Of a stretch of DNA of 64,000 nucleotides, positions 36,130 to 45,273 are shown piece after piece. The notes under the pieces are model-generated. The model was not told where the DNA came from, did no database searches, and worked only from the letters and a program-made list of their open reading frames with translations. The DNA comes from Gaiellasilicea sp963850995 (GTDB taxonomy: Bacteria > Actinomycetota > Thermoleophilia > Gaiellales > Gaiellaceae). The DNA is taken from assembly GCA_963850995.1 (NCBI GenBank), contig CAWKNQ010000004.1, positions 1 to 64,000 of the forward strand, in the 5' to 3' direction. The position numbers and the translations under genes were made by a program. Each line of letters opens with the position of its first letter. Position 1 is the first letter of the stretch.

Positions 36130-37632
36130 TCAGTGCGAGCGCGAGTCGGCGAACAGCCTCCAGAACGTTCTCCCGCACACCGCGAGATCGATGAGGAGGT
36201 TGTGGTTTCTCAGATACCAGAGATCATAGGAGAGCTTGTCGGCGGCGGCCGAGAGATCGGCGGCGTAGCCGGATCGCACCTGAGCCCAGCCGGTGATCCC
36301 CGGCTTGACCATCAAGCGCCGGCTCCAGTGCGGCACCTCACGTGCGATCGCCGACAGGAACTCAGGGCGCTCCGGCCGCGGCCCGACGATCGACATCTCG
36401 CCCCGCAAGACGTTCCAGAGCTGCGGCATCTCGTCCAGGTGCGTGCGCCGGAGCACGCGTCCGACACGGGTGATCCGCTTGTCGCCTGCCGCTGCCCAGC
36501 GGGCGATGCCGTCTGCTTCCGCGTCCTGCACCATCGTCCGGAACTTGAGCATCTTGAACGGACGTCCGCCCTCGCCGAGCCTGACCTGATGATGGAAGAC
36601 AGGGCCGGAGGCACGCACGAACGCTGCGATCACAAGCATGAACGGGGCGGCGAGCACGCAGCCGACCAGGGCCAAGCCGATGTCGAACGTGCGCTTCGTG
36701 ACCCCGGAGTAGGACTGCTGCCGCAGGTGCAGGACGCTCATGAACCAGGCCGACGACAGCTGCTTCACGGGCACCCGCCCGAATGCGTGCTCGAAGAAGC
36801 TGGCGTAGCTGATCACGCGCAGCCGCTTGTCTCCGACGTCGAGCAGCCGGTCGAGCGCCGGCGCGTACGCCTTCGGGTCGGCGAGCACGACGAGGTCAGG
36901 CCGGAGCGACTCGACGGTCGCCCGCAGCGACGACATGCCGCCGAGCAGGTGCGCCTTCCCGGCATTGCGGTTCGGGCGACGGCTGATCGCACCGAGCAGC
37001 TTGAACGGGCTCGCCGGCGAGCGTTCGATCTCGTCCGAGATCATCGCTGCGAACTCGGGCGGGCCGACGACGAGGACTCGCGTCGTTGCGACGCGCGCCC
37101 GGCGGACGGCGAGCTCCCAGGCCCAGGTGAAAGCGAAGACCGTCACGGCCATCAAGCCGATCGTGAGCGCGCCGAGCTGGAGCCCCGGTAGCCACGGATC
37201 GACAAAGCCGGCGACGACGAGCCCGATCGCAGCGCCAACCGCGCTCGAAGCGGCAGGGCCGAGACTGTAGGGAAGAGCGCGGAGCGCAGCCGCCAACCCG
37301 CCGAGCCAGATACAGCAGAGCAACGCGCTCGCGAAGAGGAACTCGAACAGGGTCGAGTCGGCCCGGATCGTGAACGCATAGACGGAAAGCCAGACGAGCA
37401 GTCCGCGCCCGCCGAGAACGAGCAGGCGCCCGCTCGCCCCGTCGCGCACTCGCTCGGCGCGACCTGTTTTCGCGAGCGGCTGCCGGAGCAGCCCGGCATA
37501 CGGGGCTGTCCCGTTCGCAAGCCGACCGGTCGACGGAGGGAGTGCGGGTCTCCGCGGCCGCTCGAGAATGGAAGCGGCAGCACGACTTCCTCCCGAGGCG
37601 AGCAGCGGAGCGGGCCCAGCAAGACGCTTCAT
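36130..37632 (-). CDS. Exopolysaccharide polyprenyl glycosylphosphotransferase (priming sugar transferase)
   Basis: A 500-residue protein from ATG 37632, which overlaps the preceding stop (ATGA). Five N-terminal helices (for example LLVLGGRGLLVWLSVYAFT) and a CoA-binding-like segment (RVLVVGPPEFAAMISDEI) precede the WbaP/PglC catalytic domain. That domain shows RTFDIGLALVGCVLAAPFM, RLGEGGRPFKMLKFRTM, RRTHLDEMPQLWNVLRGEMS, VGPRPERPEF and KPGITGWAQV. It moves a sugar 1-phosphate onto undecaprenyl phosphate, the first step of repeat-unit assembly. Confidence 0.95.
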   Translation of the reverse strand: MKRLAGPAPLLASGGSRAAASILERPRRPALPPSTGRLANGTAPYAGLLRQPLAKTGRAERVRDGASGRLLVLGGRGLLVWLSVYAFTIRADSTLFEFLFASALLCCIWLGGLAAALRALPYSLGPAASSAVGAAIGLVVAGFVDPWLPGLQLGALTIGLMAVTVFAFTWAWELAVRRARVATTRVLVVGPPEFAAMISDEIERSPASPFKLLGAISRRPNRNAGKAHLLGGMSSLRATVESLRPDLVVLADPKAYAPALDRLLDVGDKRLRVISYASFFEHAFGRVPVKQLSSAWFMSVLHLRQQSYSGVTKRTFDIGLALVGCVLAAPFMLVIAAFVRASGPVFHHQVRLGEGGRPFKMLKFRTMVQDAEADGIARWAAAGDKRITRVGRVLRRTHLDEMPQLWNVLRGEMSIVGPRPERPEFLSAIAREVPHWSRRLMVKPGITGWAQVRSGYAADLSAAADKLSYDLWYLRNHNLLIDLAVCGRTFWRLFADSRSH

Positions 37633-37964
37633 TCGGCACACCGCCTGGAGCTCCCCTTGTGGCGCGCCTCGAAGACGATCTTTGCTTCCTGCCCGGAGCG
37701 GAACTGGACGACCGCGACTTCGCGCTCGGAGACCATCGCCCCGTAGGTGCCCGCGAGCGGCCCCGCCCGGCGGCAGTCGACCACGGTGCGGCCGCCGAGC
37801 TCGCTGATCTGCGCGACCCGGCAACCGACCCCGACCCCGTGAACGCGGAACCGATCACCGACCTCGAGCTCGGGCGGTGCGGCGGCAGCGAAAAGGTCGG
37901 CTGCCGGCGCGGCGATGACGATGCCCGCGGCTATGCCGGCGACGAGCAGAAGCATCCGTTTCAC
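37629..37964 (-). CDS. Small secreted protein upstream of the priming transferase
   Basis: A 111-residue protein from ATG 37964 with a signal peptide (MKRMLLLVAGIAAGIVIAAP). The mature part has Cys in GVGCRVAQI, VVDCRRA and the C-terminal RRCAE, and short beta-like segments. No family is recognised. It overlaps the priming transferase start by 4 nt, so it is the lead gene of the three-gene unit 37964-35133. It is divergent from the small membrane protein at 38021. Confidence 0.75.
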   Translation of the reverse strand: MKRMLLLVAGIAAGIVIAAPAADLFAAAAPPELEVGDRFRVHGVGVGCRVAQISELGGRTVVDCRRAGPLAGTYGAMVSEREVAVVQFRSGQEAKIVFEARHKGSSRRCAE

Positions 37965-38020
37965 GGCCTTTCACCTCTGAGAGAGGTTAGGCCGGAGTCG
38001 AACCGGGCTAGACTGAGGTC

Positions 38021-38296
38021 ATGGCTGAGGACGAGGCTCGGCGGCCCGGAGGATCCCGGCGCTCGCGCGTCCTCTTCGACGCCCAGGGACACGTCACCGA
38101 CGACCCTGCCGCCGCCGTCAGCGGCGAGGTGGTTGAACGCAGCCCGACCGGCGTCGTTCTCCGTCGGCGCAAGTTCTTCCTCGAGCGGCATCACCTGCCC
38201 TGGCTCCCAGTCGGCGAAGCTGCGTTCCTGCTCTGGGTGCTCGGCGGCCTCGTCGGCATCTGGGTGATCGTCGCGGTCGTGCTGCGGATCAGCTGA
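38021..38296 (+). CDS. Small membrane protein of unknown function
   Basis: A 91-residue protein. The hydrophilic first half (EDEARRPGGSRRSRVLFDAQ, then GVVLRRRKFFLERHHLPW) is followed by one transmembrane helix (AAFLLWVLGGLVGIWVIVAV). No family is recognised. It stands alone between divergent and convergent neighbours. Confidence 0.65.
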   Translation: MAEDEARRPGGSRRSRVLFDAQGHVTDDPAAAVSGEVVERSPTGVVLRRRKFFLERHHLPWLPVGEAAFLLWVLGGLVGIWVIVAVVLRIS

Positions 38297-38349
38297 GCCG
38301 CGGGCCGAGCGCCTCGAGCAAGCCGCGGGTCGGTTGAGGTGCGCGGCTG

Positions 38350-41300
38350 TCATCTCTCGCGCACCTGCCAGCGAATGCGGGTCGCCCAGAGCCAGACGAT
38401 GAGGAAGGCTGCGTAGACGAAGCCGAGGCCGTACCCCAGCTGGCGCAGGAGCCTCGCGTCCCGGTCGGCCTCGTCGGAGACCTCCTCGGCGAGCCGACCC
38501 GCTCCACGCATGAAGCCGTCGTGGAACTCCTGGCCCAGATCTTCGAGGGTCTCGCCGAACGAGCGGTGCCGGGAACCGTTGTTCGAGTCCACCGACGAGC
38601 CCGAGCTCGAGCCTCCGGCTGAGCCGGCAAAGGATCCGGCAGCCGACTGAGCGACAGCCACGCTTCTCGACACCACCTCGGCGGCCATGCAGGGCATCAG
38701 CCGCACGTTCGTCAGCATGATGCTCGCGCTCGAGAGACAGGGGCCGCTGGCGCGACCGAAGAACGCCGCGCCGGCCAGCGTCACGATCCCAGCGGTCACG
38801 AGAGCCGCGTTGTCGCCGCTCGGGGCAATCTGACCGAGCACGTCGACGAACGATGCCTCGTCGGCGGCGCCGCTTTCCACGAGGCTGGCGGCGAGGGTGT
38901 GGTCGCCGGCCAGTGGCACCGGATCGGATCCGGCTGCCGGCAGGTTGTCGAGCGCAGGCGCTCCCCCTGTCGGAGGGCCAGGAGGACCGGCTCCGGCATT
39001 GCCTCCGACTGCGAGCGGGATGACCTCGCTCACGCTTCCCGACGATCCGGCAGCCGTCTCCAGTGTCTGCTGCGCAGCCTCCGGGCGTGTGGCTGCCGCG
39101 GTCGCCGTGTCGGCTGCGGACACGAGCGGGTCGGCGGAACGGACGGTCGCGGTGGCGGGCTCGGCCAGTGAGTCGACAACCGTGGCGGCGGGCTCGAACA
39201 CAGCGACGTTCGCGACGACAGGCTCGCCGGCCGCAGTCACTGGCTCGACCGCGACCTGGACGGTTGTCACCGCCGGTTCGACGAGTGTGTCGCCGGCCAC
39301 ACCGACGATGTCGGCGAGCGGCTCGGTAGCTTCGACCACCGGCGCGGTGGCTTCGACGACCGGCGCAGTGGCTTCGACGACCGGCGCAGTGGCTTCGACG
39401 ACCGGCGCGGTGACAGCCTGACGGTCTCCACGCGCAGGCAGCGACGATCGCATCGCTCGCGGTGCCGACAACGTCCACGACCGGCTCGGTCGTGGTCTCG
39501 ACCAACTCGGCTACCGGCTCAACGACCGTTTCGCGCGGCCACGCCGACGACGTCGGCAACCGGCTCGGTCGCCGCGACCACCGGCTCCGCAACAGCCTGG
39601 ACGGTCTCCAGCGCAGGCGCGACGATCGCATCGCTCGCGGTGCCGACAACGTCCACGACCGGCTCCGTCGTCGGTCTCGACCAACTCGGCTACCGGCTCA
39701 ACAACCGTTTCCGCGGCCACGCCGACGACGTCGGCAACCGGCTCGGTCAGCTTCGACCACCGGCTCCGCAACAGCCTGGACGGTCTCCACCGCAGGCGCG
39801 ACGATCGCATCGCTCGCGGTGCCGACAGCGTCCACGACCGGCTCGGTCGTCGGTCTCGACCGATTCGGCTACGGCCACGCGGCTCAACGACCGTTTCGCC
39901 GGCCTCGCCGACGATGTCGGCGACCGGCTCGGTCGCTTCGACCACCGGCTCGGCAACAGCCTGGACGGTCTCCACCGCCGGCTCGACGATCGCTTCCTCG
40001 GCAGCACCGACCGCTTCGACGACCGGCTCGCCAACTTCGTCTCGACCGGCTCGGCAACAGCCGGCTCGACGACCGGCTCAGCAATCGCTTCTTCGGCAGC
40101 ACCGACGCTCGGCGACCGGCTCGGCAGCTTCGACCACCGGCTCGGCAACAGCCTGGACGGTCTCGACGGCCGGCTCGACGATCGCTTCCTCGGCAGCACC
40201 GACCGCTTCGACGACCGGCTCGGCAACAGCTTCGACCACCGGCTCGGCAACAGCCTCGACGGTCTCGACGGCCGGCTCGACGATCGCTTCTTCGGCAGCA
40301 CCGACCGCTTCGACGCACCGGCTCGACGCTTCGACACCGGCTCGGCACTTCGACCACCGGCTCGGCAACAGCCTCGACCGTCTCGACGGCCGGCTCGACG
40401 ATCGCTTCCTCGGCAGCACCAACCGCTTCGACGACCGGCTCGGCAGCTTCGACCACCGGCTCGGCAACAGCTTCGACCACCGGCTCGGCAACAGCCTCGA
40501 CGGTCTCGACGGCTCGACACGGCTCGACAACCGCTTCGACACCGGCTCGGCTGCTCGACACGGCTCGGCGACCGCTTCGACGACCGGCTCGGCAACAGCT
40601 TCGACCACCGGCTCGGCAACAGCCTCGACGGTCTCGACCGCCGGCTCAACAATCGCTTCTTCAGCAGCACCAACCGCTTCGACGACCGGCTCGGCAGCTT
40701 CGACCACCGGCTCGGCAACAGCCTCGACCACCGGCTCGGCAACCGGCTCGACGACGGCTCCCTCGGCAGCGCCAACCGCTTCGACGACCGGCTCGGCGAC
40801 CGCTTCGACCACCGGCTCGGCGACTCGCCTCGGCACCGGCTTCGACGACCGGCTCGGCGACCGCTTCGACAACCGGCTCGGCGACCGCTTCGACGACCGG
40901 CTCGGCGACCGGCTTCGACGACTGGCTCGGCGACAGCTTCGACCACCGGCTCGGCAACGCTTCGACGACCGGCTCGGCAGCTTCAACCGACGCGGCTCGG
41001 CAGCTTCGACGACCGGCTCGGCGGCATCTCAACCACCGGCTCGGCAGCGGCTTGGACGGTCTCTACTGCGGGCTCGACTACAGCATCACTCGCCGCGCCT
41101 GACGACGCTGTCGACGGGCTCAACGGACCCGAGCACGCTGTCGCTGCTGACCGTGTCGACCGGCTCAGCTGCAGCTTGGACTGCCTCCGGCTCGACGGTC
41201 ACGCTGTCGACCAACTCGGTCGCCGGCTCAGTCGACAGCTACCTCGTCAGCGGCAGGAGACCCGCTCACGAGCTCCAGCTCCGGCGAAACGACAGACTCG

Positions 41301-42071
41301 GCCAAACTTGGCAACGAGCCTGCGGCATCGGATAGAGCGGATACTCCAGCGTCCGTGCTCGGAGTGGCCTCGACACCCGATCCGGCCGGGGTCACGCCGG
41401 TCAACGTCTCGAGCGGATTGTCCATCGTGGGACCGTCCGCGCTGGGCGCGGATGAAGTCGCCAACACTGCGTCAGCGTCGCTCTGAATGCTCAGAGAGTC
41501 GGCCTCTACCGGCTGCGCCGTCTCCTCACTTGCCGCCTCTGGTTCGGCGGGCGCTGATACCGGCGCCTCAGTCTCGGTAGGAGGAGACGCTTGGGTAGCG
41601 GGCTGCGTCGCCTGTTCAACGACAGAGGTAACGGCCTCAGCCGCAGGCGCTTCCGGCGTGGCCGACGTGATCTCCGGCTGCGAGACAGGTGAGGGCGGCG
41701 CGCTCTCGACCGCAGGCGCTGCCGCGGCGGGTGCGGGAGCTGCGGCAGGCTGCGGCGCGCTCTCAACGGCGGGCGTTGGAGCAGCGGGAGCGGGTGCAGG
41801 CGCCGGCGGCGGGGTGCTCTCGACGACAGGCGCTGCGGCTCGCGGCAGCGGGCTTCGACAGGCGCTCGGCTGGCAGCGGGACGCTCTCGACAACAGGCGC
41901 TGCCGGGGCGGCTACAGGCGCCGGAATCGAAGGTGATACTGGTATTGTTTGTAAACCAGTCGGATCGCTCACGTCAGCTTCCTCCCACAAGGTCGGCAGC
42001 GGTTCATTTCGGTTGGCTGTCACCTCCCCGGCAAACAAGGAACCGAGACTCGGGTGTTTGCCTGAGATCAT
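38350..42071 (-). pseudogene. Very long Ala/Glu/Pro/Val repeat protein with C-terminal membrane helix, many frameshifts
   Basis: The minus strand encodes one protein-like sequence across about 3.7 kb. ATG 42071 begins ISGKHPSLGSLFAGEVTANR. A Pro/Ala-rich region follows (PAPAPAAPTPAVES). The core repeats AEPVVEAV and GAAEEAIVEPAVETVEAVAE many times, then comes four-fold APVVEAT. The C-terminal part is unique (ASIMLTNVRLMPCMAAEVVS, RSFGETLEDLGQEF) and ends with a helix, YGLGFVYAAFLIVWLWATRI. No single frame stays open: shifts are visible near 41860, 41230, 41090 and at many points from 39470 to 41000. It resembles a wall-spanning or stalk protein anchored at its C-terminus. Replication slippage or assembly error in the repeats could explain the breaks. 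Confidence 0.65.
39310..41090. repeat. Tandem minisatellite-like repeat core of the long repeat protein
   Basis: Short motifs recur hundreds of times, for example CGACGACCGGCTCGGC, CGACCACCGGCTCGGCAACA and GCTCGACGATCGCTTC. At the left end, near 39320-39415, a 21-bp unit (seven codons, APVVEAT on the minus strand) is repeated four times. Units vary by substitutions and by non-multiple-of-three indels. Because the repeats have three-base rhythm, the plus strand also shows long open frames (RFDDRLGSFDHRLGNSLDG); these lack a start, a homologous end or flanking coding sequence. Confidence 0.85.
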
Positions 42072-42127
42072 TTCGGGTTATTTCCATAGGGAGTTCACGG
42101 TGGGGTTTCCCGAGATGGAGGTCAGAA

Positions 42128-42775
42128 GTGCTGCGGAGCGTTCCTTCCGACCGGCCGGAGGCGTCGGTCCTCGTCGCTGACGCTGACGAAGCGTCGCGCG
42201 AAGAATTGAGTCGTCAGCTCGAGGAAGCGGGCTACGTCGTCGACCAGGTGGGGTCAGGCGCCGAGGCGCTCGAGCTACTAGGGCAAACGACGCCGTGCCT
42301 CGCAATTCTCGAGGTTCAGCTGAACGACGACGTCTGCGGCTACGAGGTGTGCCGAGCGATCCGTGAGAAGTTCGGTGAGGCGTTGCCGGTCGTGTTCATC
42401 TCGGGCTCGCGAACGGAATCGTTCGACCGCGTCGCCGGCTTGCTCGTAGGCGCGGACGACTATGTCGTCAAGCCGTACGCGCGAGACGAGTTGCTCACAC
42501 GGATCAGGAGTCTTCTCCGCCGTTCGAGGCCGCTCGTATCGGCGGTCGGGAGTAAGTTGACCAGGCGCGAGCGCGAGGTGCTGCAACTGCTCGCCGAAGG
42601 GTTCCCGCAAGGCCAGATCGCCGAGCGCTTGTTCATCAGCAAGAAGACTGTCGGCACCCACCTTGCGAACCTCTGCCGCAAGCTCGACGTCCATAGCCAG
42701 GCACAGGCGGTCGCGATCGCCTACCGGGAAGACATCCTCGAAGCATCCGCAGCTGACTACGCATCTGCGCGCTGA
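42128..42775 (+). CDS. LuxR-family response regulator with Glu at the phospho-acceptor position
   Basis: A 215-residue protein from GTG 42128, placed 7 nt after GGAGG. The receiver domain has the acidic pocket (VLVADADEASREE), the switch Ser in VVFISGSRTE and the conserved Lys115 in DDYVVKPYARDELL. The position that normally carries the phosphorylated Asp is Glu62 (AILEVQLND). The C-terminal LuxR HTH is LTRREREVLQLLAEGFPQGQ, then AERLFISKKTVGTHLANLCR. No histidine kinase is adjacent. It is divergent from the long repeat protein with only 56 nt between them, so it may regulate that gene. Glu here may mimic the phosphorylated state. Confidence 0.9.
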   Translation: MLRSVPSDRPEASVLVADADEASREELSRQLEEAGYVVDQVGSGAEALELLGQTTPCLAILEVQLNDDVCGYEVCRAIREKFGEALPVVFISGSRTESFDRVAGLLVGADDYVVKPYARDELLTRIRSLLRRSRPLVSAVGSKLTRREREVLQLLAEGFPQGQIAERLFISKKTVGTHLANLCRKLDVHSQAQAVAIAYREDILEASAADYASAR

Positions 42776-42934
42776 TCTAAGAAAGCTGGTCGGGTTTGCC
42801 TGCGGTCACGATGAGCGCGCTATCGGCATGACAATTTCGCCTGAAGGAACCACGAGATCCGCCACAAGTAGCGGTCGAATTCCATGTCATAGGGCCACGC
42901 CAAGTGGTCCCTCGTGCGAAATAGGATCCGCCGC

Positions 42935-43918
42935 ATGACGCGAGTCGAAGCCGCTCACCGATTCGAGGTCCCTGTCGAGCGTGGCTTCGCCTTCATCACC
43001 GACACGGCGAATTGGTCGACGTACTGGCCCGGGTACGTGCGCCTCGAGGAGGGCTCGAGCTGGGGAGCGCCCGGCGACACGGCACGGCTGGTGACTCGGC
43101 TGCTCGGGCGCGAACGCGTGCTGACGATGACACTCACGGCGTTCGAGCCGAACCGGCTCGTGACCTACACCAGCACGCAGCCCGGTCTGCCCGACGCGTC
43201 GCACGAGCGCCACTTCGAGCCCGCCGGTGAGGGATTCGTCTACCGACTCGTCGTCGAGTACGAGCCTCGCGCCGGGATCGCCGGCGTCGTCGACCGGTTG
43301 CTGCTCGCCCGCGGAATCCGGCGGGCGTTCCACAGCACGTTCGCGGCCCTGGAGCGCGAGCTCGAGATCTCCATCGGTGACGGTCACCGCTCCGGGCTTG
43401 GCGCTGCTCGTCCTTGCTGTGCTTCAGGCCGTCATACGATGCGCGACGTCGTACTTCTTCACGGAGGTGCGCTGGCCAGGAGTGTCGCCCGCCGGCATCG
43501 CGCTCAGGATCTCGTCGCCGCGCTTGTAGTCGTCCTCCGTCTCGAAGAAGACAATGGCGAGGGACGTCTCGGACTCAGGATCGTGGAGGACGATCAGCTC
43601 TGTCGCCTCCAGCCCCTCGGGCCGATCACTCTCGGTCATTTGGCGCTTCTGCTCTTCCATCCGCTCGCTGCTCACTCCTTCGAACGACACAACGCGTGCG
43701 ATGGCCATCGGTGCCTCCCGGTCGATTGGGGCCAACCCTACGGGTCGACACATGTCGGCGTGGCGACCTCGTCGATCCGTGCCGCTATCGCAACTTCTTC
43801 AGGGCACGTCCGAGTGCCTGGCCGCCCGCGAGCACGGGCTCGAACAGGTCGCCGTGCTGTTCGACCCGCTGGAGCGCCTCGCGCATCCCGAAGCGGCGCG
43901 GCGTCACGTCCTCTGTGA
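42935..43918 (+). CDS. SRPBCC (START/polyketide cyclase-like) protein; frame runs on past its likely end
   Basis: From ATG 42935 the first 150 residues are an SRPBCC ligand-binding protein (EAAHRFEVPVERGFAFITDT, WPGYVRLEEGSSWG, RLVTYTSTQPGLPDASHERH, then RRAFHSTFAALEREL). After about 43385 the frame continues, without homology, to TGA 43918 across two genes on the other strand (43424-43708 and the end of 43785-44672). The genuine gene probably ends before 43424, with its stop lost through a frameshift. Ligand and role are unknown. Confidence 0.65.
   Translation: MTRVEAAHRFEVPVERGFAFITDTANWSTYWPGYVRLEEGSSWGAPGDTARLVTRLLGRERVLTMTLTAFEPNRLVTYTSTQPGLPDASHERHFEPAGEGFVYRLVVEYEPRAGIAGVVDRLLLARGIRRAFHSTFAALERELEISIGDGHRSGLGAARPCCASGRHTMRDVVLLHGGALARSVARRHRAQDLVAALVVVLRLEEDNGEGRLGLRIVEDDQLCRLQPLGPITLGHLALLLFHPLAAHSFERHNACDGHRCLPVDWGQPYGSTHVGVATSSIRAAIATSSGHVRVPGRPRARARTGRRAVRPAGAPRASRSGAASRPL
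43424..43708 (-). CDS. Small dimeric alpha/beta-barrel protein, ABM-like
   Basis: A 94-residue protein from ATG 43708 (MAIARVVSFEGVSSERMEEQ). LEATELIVLHDPESETSLAI and FFETEDDYKRGDEIL follow the beta-alpha-beta pattern of antibiotic-biosynthesis-monooxygenase-like and related stress proteins. No catalytic residue can be named. It is convergent with the SRPBCC gene. Confidence 0.75.
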   Translation of the reverse strand: MAIARVVSFEGVSSERMEEQKRQMTESDRPEGLEATELIVLHDPESETSLAIVFFETEDDYKRGDEILSAMPAGDTPGQRTSVKKYDVAHRMTA

Positions 43919-44672
43919 GCTCGTCCCAGCGAAGCGGCGTCGAGACCGGCGCGCCGGGCTTCGGCCGCACGGAGTAGACCGAGGCGATCGTCTTTCCTCG
44001 CGCGTTCTGACGGTGGTCGACGAGCACGCCCTCGCGCTTGCGCTTCAGCCATTCGGTCGTGACCAGCCCCGGGTGCCGCTCCTCGAGCCTGCGCGCCACG
44101 CGCTCGGCGAAGGCGTAGGCGTGCTCGAAGGTCGCTCGGCGCGCAATCGGGACGAGCACGTGAATCCCGTCGGCGCCGCTCGTCTTGACGTAGGACTCGA
44201 GCTCGAGCCGCTCGAGCTCCTCACGAATCAGGTGAGCGACTTGGATCGCGAGCGCGAAGCCGCCGTCGGGTGGGTCGAGGTCGAAGAGCACGAAGTCCGG
44301 GCGGTGCGGCTTGTCGACGCGCGAGTACCAGGCGTTCATGTCGATGCAGTTCATCTGCACCATCCAGAGCACCGCCTCCGGCGAGTTGACGAGCGGGAAG
44401 TCGACGAGCCGTGACTCGCCCTCGCGCGGGTAGGTACGGAAGGTGCGCGTCGGGATCCAGGAGGGCATCCCCTTCGGCGCCTGCTTCTGGAAGTACGCCT
44501 CGCCGCCCACTCCGTAGGGCGAGCGCTTCATCGTGAACGGCCGATTGCGCAGGTGCGGGACGAGCACCGGCGCGATCGCGCGGTAGTACTCGAACACGTC
44601 CTCCTTCGTGATCCCCTCGTCGGGGAACAGGACGCGTTCCGGGCTCGAGAGGCGGACCGACCGCGGCGCCAC
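43785..44672 (-). CDS. LigD-type DNA polymerase/primase domain protein (second copy)
   Basis: A 295-residue stand-alone PolDom from GTG 44672. SVRLSSPERVLFPDEGITKE opens the domain. Next come YFQKQAPKGMPSW, WMVQMNCIDMNAWYSRVDKP, the metal-binding VLFDLDPPDGG, TSGADGIHVLVPI and the late VLVDHRQNARGKTIASVYSV. It differs strongly from the copy at 293-1303, so the two are old paralogues or have different origins. It would extend or fill broken DNA ends; ligase and Ku would have to come from elsewhere. It is divergent from the next gene, with 97 nt between. Confidence 0.9.
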   Translation of the reverse strand: MAPRSVRLSSPERVLFPDEGITKEDVFEYYRAIAPVLVPHLRNRPFTMKRSPYGVGGEAYFQKQAPKGMPSWIPTRTFRTYPREGESRLVDFPLVNSPEAVLWMVQMNCIDMNAWYSRVDKPHRPDFVLFDLDPPDGGFALAIQVAHLIREELERLELESYVKTSGADGIHVLVPIARRATFEHAYAFAERVARRLEERHPGLVTTEWLKRKREGVLVDHRQNARGKTIASVYSVRPKPGAPVSTPLRWDELTEDVTPRRFGMREALQRVEQHGDLFEPVLAGGQALGRALKKLR

Positions 44673-44769
44673 GCAGCGGGTTCTACCTGTCCTGTTGTGC
44701 GCATGTCGACGTTGATCAGTCCGCCTCTCGTCCTCGGCCGTATGGGCCGCCTTGGGTACGTTGAGGCAC

Positions 44770-45273
44770 ATGCCGTTGCCGCCCGACGCAAACAGGATGC
44801 AGCCGGACCACCTTCCCACCCCGTTCAGCGCTGCGGACATTCGTGCCGGATGTCCGCTCGGCCGCACGATCCGGCTTCAGAGCGAAGCGCCGGGAGGCGA
44901 CTTGACTTTCCGCCGGATCCGCTTCGTGGAAGTGGATGCCGACGGCGCGGTCCAGGAGTTTCAGGCGATCAACGCCGAAGGACGGCCGATTGGCGAGCCG
45001 ACACTGCGCCGCTCCAGCTGGCTCGATCTGCAGCACCACGCTTCGCAGCCCGCTACCGGCACAGTGATCGACGAGGTCGATCTCGCGTTGCCGTTCGGTA
45101 CCGAGGTGTGCTGGCGCTACACGGTCAGGACCCGCGAACGGTGTGTCACCTTCTGGTTCGCCAAAGACCGGGCGGGGATGCCCGTTCAGGTAGAGGAGCG
45201 CGTGGGCGGCGAGCTTGTCAGCCGGTCGATCGTGATCGGAGATGAGGCGGTCGTCCACGCCGTGCGGAAGTGA
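44770..45273 (+). CDS. Conserved protein of unknown function
   Basis: A 167-residue protein from ATG 44770, or ATG 44797. Segments such as AGCPLGRTIRLQSEAPGGDL, FRRIRFVEVDADGAVQEF and VCWRYTVRTRERCVTFWFAK suggest an all-beta, lipocalin-like or similar ligand-binding fold, but I cannot name a family. There is no signal peptide. It overlaps the MEMO-like gene by 4 nt (GTGA), so the two are cotranscribed. Confidence 0.65.
   Translation: MPLPPDANRMQPDHLPTPFSAADIRAGCPLGRTIRLQSEAPGGDLTFRRIRFVEVDADGAVQEFQAINAEGRPIGEPTLRRSSWLDLQHHASQPATGTVIDEVDLALPFGTEVCWRYTVRTRERCVTFWFAKDRAGMPVQVEERVGGELVSRSIVIGDEAVVHAVRK

Noticed and set aside
39310..41090. CRISPR array
   Set aside because: Repeats are short, variable and contiguous with no unique spacers of even length, and no cas gene is in the window.
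39462..41580. Long plus-strand open frames of about 470-650 codons reading LDDRF/FDHRLGNS-type repeats
   Set aside because: They are mirror images of the minus-strand repeat protein, kept open by the three-base rhythm of the repeats. They lack a credible start, ribosome site, unique domain or homologous end.
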